From positions 1-36,062 of the forward strand of contig RCNN01000374.1 of NCBI GenBank assembly GCA_003667245.1: a stretch of DNA of 36,062 bases, in the 5' to 3' direction. This DNA comes from Heterostelium multicystogenum. Taxonomy: Eukaryota > Evosea > Eumycetozoa > Acytosteliales > Acytosteliaceae. A program made the translations under genes and the position numbers. Position 1 is the first letter of the stretch; the number at the start of each line of letters is the position of its first letter. The notes under the pieces are model-generated. The model saw only the letters and a list, made by a program, of their open reading frames with translations. It had not been told where the DNA came from and ran no database searches. Below, in pieces: positions 31,992-36,062 of the stretch.

Positions 31992-33780
31992 CTAGATATT
32001 ACTATTGTGATTAAAAAATTGTTGGTTGTTTGATGATGATGATGCCGACGACGATGAGGATTGATTGTTATTGTTATTTAGTTGTTGCTGTAGATGTTGT
32101 TGCTGTATAAATGTTTGTTGCTGTTGATTGTGTAAAATTAAATTCAATTGATTTGATATGTATATGTTGTAATCCTCGATGGTTTTCAACTTTTGTTCCA
32201 TAGCAAGGCGTGCTTTCTTTTCTGTTTCGAGCATGTTTCTGAGTTCCAATTCGGTGTTCTTCTTGGAATCAATGTCGTCCTCATCCTTCCTATCAGAAGA
32301 CACCAGAGCTTTGATCTGCTTTTTATAACGTCGCTCCCTACCAAAGTTCTTTACTGCCTCTATATATTTCATGCAGAAGTATGCTTCCTGTGTGTTGTAA
32401 ACTGTTCTGTTGGCAGAGAAGCTGTGAGAGTGTTGCCAACGATGACGTTTCCAAACAACCTGTATCAGCTTTGCAGCAGAGTTTCTTTCTTTCTCCTGAC
32501 ACTCCAACAAATAAATATAGTTGAGAATTGGTTTCTGGTGAGCTGTTGGATGTGTAAGGTTGCTGAATTGCTCAATCAAGCAAGCCAAAGTAAATAGACC
32601 CAACACAGATGACATCTAATCAAACGTGCACGTTAGCAATAGTTAACTCGGTGTTTGATAATTAATATTCTTGTACTTACAATTGCTCCAAATCTTCCAA
32701 AGAATGTTTTTGGATTGTATATATCATATGTATCTGTTGGCTAAAGTAGATAAATTGGTTAATATCAAAAGAGGATATCACAGCAACAGGACATTGTACT
32801 TACCCAACCAGTTGCCATACTAATAAAGGAAATATAGAGAGATACTGCATAGGTAAATGCACCAGAAGACTCTCGCTCAAATACATAAATAATATGAGAG
32901 CAAATAAAAATAATCAATGTTGTAAATGGTATAAATGTCATAAGTGGCCGCTGGTACAACAGTGTCTTTAAACTCAGAGCCCAATTGAACTTGGTGGAAC
33001 TTCATTCTTTGCTCTATATCTGTTTTAGTATGATTAAAAAAAAATTAGTTTAGAAAATCGATAATAACTATTATCCTTGAATCTTTTCTTACTTTGAAGC
33101 CAAACTGTGTCTCGATTTATATACATGTGAGAAGTCTCTGTAGACACGGGCAAACATATAGATACGCAACCACATGAATAGTCCCCACTTTGGATCATTC
33201 CAAACCTGAACAGGACCATCTGCAAATGGAATTGGCATGACCATGCACACGAGAACTTCGGCCCAAAACAATGGTGCCAATGTAGTCGATCTCAAAACAT
33301 TGATTGGAGTCACTCTGAATCCACGTGCTCTCTTTGTCAACCAACCATGTGTCACATTCGACAACAACAACCGATAATAATCCATTAGTTGGCATACTAA
33401 AATCAATCAACCAATCAATTAATTAATTAATGAATGAATGAATGAATTAATAACAACTAAAGAATACAATTGACCATTCTACTATACATACATAAAATTA
33501 GATTCAATGAAAACATAACTATTCTTATTGCTTTCGTAGAGTTGTTTATGATGACCTCTTTGCCGTTCCAAGATAGCTGTAGTTCGATGATCATCAAAGC
33601 AACACCAATAAGAGCGTTCAAGAATATATAAAGGTATCTGTTTCTGAGTACAGCATCGACCTTCTGTGCATCCAATTCATTCTTGAATGCATGCACAGAA
33701 AATGCAGTTGTCGGCAAGATCTGAAACTCATTTTCATCTCTCATTCTAGTGAGATTGATAAGTAGTTTACGTCTACTCAT
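31992..33780 (-). CDS. SK-like (small-conductance, calcium-activated) potassium channel subunit with an atypical pore
   Basis: Five exons: 33492-33780, 33093-33396, 32804-32999, 32681-32740 and 31992-32615, giving 490 residues. The acceptor of exon 3 is the less typical GAATGAAG; it is the one that restores KFNWALSLKTLLYQRP. Layout: S1 (RYLYIFLNALIGVALMIIEL), S2 (IRIVMFSLNLILLCQLM), S3 (WAEVLVCMVMPIPF), S4 with few charges (FMWLRIYMFARVYRDFS), S5 (MTFIPFTTLIIFICSHIIYV), a pore loop, S6 (FGAIMSSVLGLFTLACLIEQF). The cytosolic tail has an IQ-like calmodulin site (SAAKLIQVVWKRHRW), a coiled coil (about 390-440) and a Gln/Asn/Ser-rich end. The WAE-LVC--PIP and RIY-FAR-YRD-S segments match SK channels. 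At the selectivity filter it reads FISMATGWPTD instead of the family FLSIGYGD. The pore spans an intron (the donor follows Trp263), and the reading through it is unbroken. Conduction of K+ is therefore doubtful. Confidence 0.8.
33421..33450. repeat. AATT/TGAA tetranucleotide repeat in the first intron of the channel gene
   Basis: Tandem AATT then GAATGAAT units fill most of the intron between exons 1 and 2 of the channel gene (intron 33397-33491). Confidence 0.75.
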
Positions 33781-35642
33781 CGTTCTTTTATTATTCTCCT
33801 ATATCTATCTATTTCAATTAATACTATCTATTTATCTATCCTAACGATATACTACTATATATCTATTATTATTATTTTTATTATTAGTTAATATTATTTA
33901 TAATTTGAAGTATTAAGATGTATAGATTAATAATCAGTTGATGTGAATGATATTACTATCAGATGTTGTTGTTGATGGTGTTCTTTGCTGATCATATAAT
34001 TGTTGTTTTGTTTTTTAAACACACTAATAGAAATAAATAAATGAATAAATATATATTTATTTTTAATTATTTTTGTGTGTTTTTAAAAGTATTTACCATT
34101 TCAATAATACATCTATGACAGCCCAATATGAAATTTCAATGCAACATGTTTAATCTTTTTTTGGCCCAAAAATGTGTCTCTCTGGGCTGAAAAACAAACC
34201 AAATCGTCTGAAATTCTCATGATTTTCAAGAAAGTCAGTGCAAACTAAGGTTAGAACTATGGTTGTGGCACCCTACATATTAGAATTCTATTTAAAATTT
34301 TTTGTAATCCTCAAAGTGATTAAAATTAAATCACAAAGGTTTTATAAATAAATATCTCAATGAACATGTCTATTTAACATACATATTAACTTTATGTTAT
34401 ATTTTAAATTACATTTATTTATAGAAATGTTCATTAAAATACTCCCATAAAACTCGAAATTTCTTAATTTCAACAACCTTTTCTTTTATTTTTACATTTT
34501 TGTAGGTGGGTCGGTGCATATTGATGTCCTGCTACTTCGAAATCTTTCATGGATAACAATTATCTTGAACTTGAAATTCAATTGATTTGTCAAATTTAAT
34601 ATGTGTATACCTTGATTCAATTAAAGTTTGGAAGGTTGGGTGTCTTTTAGATTGGATCGTCTTGAGTACAAGATAGCCATCTTAAGGTCCTCTTCTGACT
34701 CAATGATTGTCTCAACTCACAGGCTCAGCAATCACTTACCTTTTATTATTTTGTCTAGAAAAAAAATAGTTAGTTAATTGAAACTGTCTATTAGAAGATG
34801 GATCAAGTAGTTTAAATAAATTTTTTAGCAACAATAATTTCTACAGTAATTCAAAACCTATTTAAATAATAAGCTTTCAATTTTTTAGAAAAATACAATC
34901 TCCTTACAATCAATTAGACACAATAAAATTATATGATTTGAAAGTGTTAATCCTGAATTTTTTAAACAAAGACATAATTATTAAAGTATGATGATGTGTG
35001 ACGTGTGGATATATATATAAATATTCATTTCCATCTAATATTTATTTATTCTAGTTTCATACTTTAATTAAAAACAAATTATTATTTCAATAGGTTATAA
35101 TAATTCTATCTATATATAAATTCCATGATAAAATCCTATTTATATATATGTTTTGTTGTTGTTGTTGTTATTGTTTTTTGTTCTTGGTAAATAGTAATAC
35201 ATCTCCAAATATTATTCGATTGGCTCAAAATGAATTAATAATGAAAAAAGTGTAATTGTACAAGTACTTATATTGCAACAATGTTAAAGTTGTTTCTGTT
35301 AATTTGAGTGAATGAATTGATAATAGTTGGTCACTCCTTCTACATGATATCTTCTGATGAACTACAATCTCTATCTCTGTTTGTTGTATGTAACAAACAA
35401 AAAGATCTTTTAATTTGACAAATAACAAACTTGTTATTGCTACAAAGGATAGACATATTCTTTTAATTAATAAAGTAGAAATACTCTGTTTTCATTTAAT
35501 AAACAAACTCTTAACTACAAATTATATAAACCTAATAGTATATTATAAGAAATTGGTCTTTTTCTTAATAGGTATTTATAAACATATCAATTAGACTTGA
35601 ATGATTATTAAATTAACTTATTTTGATCAAAAAGATAGAAAA
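33781..35642. other. Intergenic region between divergent genes
   Basis: It separates the start of the - strand channel gene from the start of the + strand gene at 35643, so it should hold both promoters. It is AT-rich with (TTG)n near 35155-35170. A less AT-rich segment runs about 34115-34260 and 34500-34740. An inverted repeat (CAGCCCA/TGGGCTG) lies at 34119-34189. The small ORF at 35225-35428 lacks domain character. Confidence 0.5.
34119..34189. repeat. 7-bp inverted repeat enclosing about 57 nt
   Basis: CAGCCCA at 34119-34125 pairs perfectly with TGGGCTG at 34183-34189. GC-rich ends closing an AT-rich 71-nt segment could be a small structured RNA. I see no protein-coding frame across it. 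Confidence 0.35.
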
Positions 35643-36062
35643 ATGAGCAATCCATCTTCCCCACAGAAAGAAAATGTCGAAATAAAGGAAAAAGCTGCCT
35701 CACCAGCAGTAAGTCCAGCCAAAGAAAAACATGTTGAACATGCCGAGGCGTCATCTTCCAACAACAACAATCAAGCTCATGAAAACCGTAAACATTCTAG
35801 ATTGAGAAATATGTCAGGTCTCTCTGGATTGATGTTTATGATTGCTTCCTTATTTTGGCTCATGGTATTGCACAAATTGTTATTGCCACCCAAAAAGATG
35901 GTTTGCGTGTACGTCATACCTGGGGTATTCTGATTAACGGTATTTTTCTGTGCTATTCTTGGTCTCAGTGGTCTCTCAGTTGTTTTCTGCCCAGTTGCCA
36001 CCAAAATTATACAAGCTCTACGCTGTATTCAATCTTTTCGTTTTGTTAGAGTCCATCAATTA
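35643..36062 (+). CDS. Putative multi-pass membrane protein, partial (runs off the window)
   Basis: I do not recognise the family. The start MSNPSSPQKENVEIKEK at 35643 follows an A-rich leader and is preferred over the in-frame Met at 35601. A polar, Lys/Glu/Asn-rich N-terminus of about 60 residues is followed by a basic RKHSRLRNMSG and the first hydrophobic segment (LSGLMFMIASLFWLM). The second segment, HGIAQIVIATQKDGLRVRHT then WGILINGIF, reads in another frame. A third, FFCAILGLSGLSVVFCPVAT then KIIQALRCIQSFR, reads in the first frame again. The two shifts (near 35855 and 35943-35948, the latter in a T run) cancel out, so this is probably one intact gene with two sequence errors. At least two or three transmembrane helices are predicted by eye. 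The 3' end lies outside the window. Confidence 0.6.

Overview
This window is nuclear DNA of a dictyostelid social amoeba (inference). It is strongly AT-rich outside genes, with long A/T runs. It has short AT-rich introns with GTAAGT/GTATGT donors and AG acceptors. There are poly-Asn tracts encoded by AAT repeats. The gene set is typical of amoebae: a formin with a GBD/FH3-FH1-FH2-DAD layout, an RBR ubiquitin ligase, an ependymin-like secreted protein and a berberine-bridge-type flavin oxidase. The coding stretches use many G/C third positions, more than I would expect for D. discoideum itself, so a different dictyostelid species is more likely.

Layout: a frameshift-riddled gene lies on + at 107-928. 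From 1531 to 33780 every recognisable gene is on the - strand. In order these are: an EF-hand calcium sensor (1531-2258); a very large protein made almost wholly of short aromatic repeats (3926-8395); a C1-domain formin (9976-13671); an ependymin-like secreted protein (17851-18711); a His/Lys-rich zinc-ribbon protein (19683-20275); a protein with a PYM/WIBG-like Mago-binding motif (20539-21885); an RBR E3 ligase (22086-24293); a secreted FAD-linked oxidase (24673-26195); an FSH1/OVCA2-type serine hydrolase (26942-27994); and an SK-like potassium channel with an aberrant pore signature (31992-33780). A + strand gene with membrane segments begins at 35643 and leaves the window. Two gene-poor gaps of about 4 kb (13.7-17.8 kb and 28.0-32.0 kb) hold only AT-rich low-complexity DNA.

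The genes do not form an obvious pathway; eukaryotic neighbours need not be functionally linked. Several touch calcium signalling (EF-hand sensor, SK-like channel), actin (formin) and the secretory route (ependymin-like protein, FAD oxidase).

The most unusual items are the repeat protein at 3926-8395 and the channel whose filter reads S-M-A-T-G-W where S-I-G-Y-G-D is expected. A caution applies throughout. Many genes carry single-base frameshifts while the protein signal continues in the next frame (about seven or eight disruptions in the formin alone). This looks more like assembly error than true decay, although pseudogenisation cannot be excluded from sequence alone.
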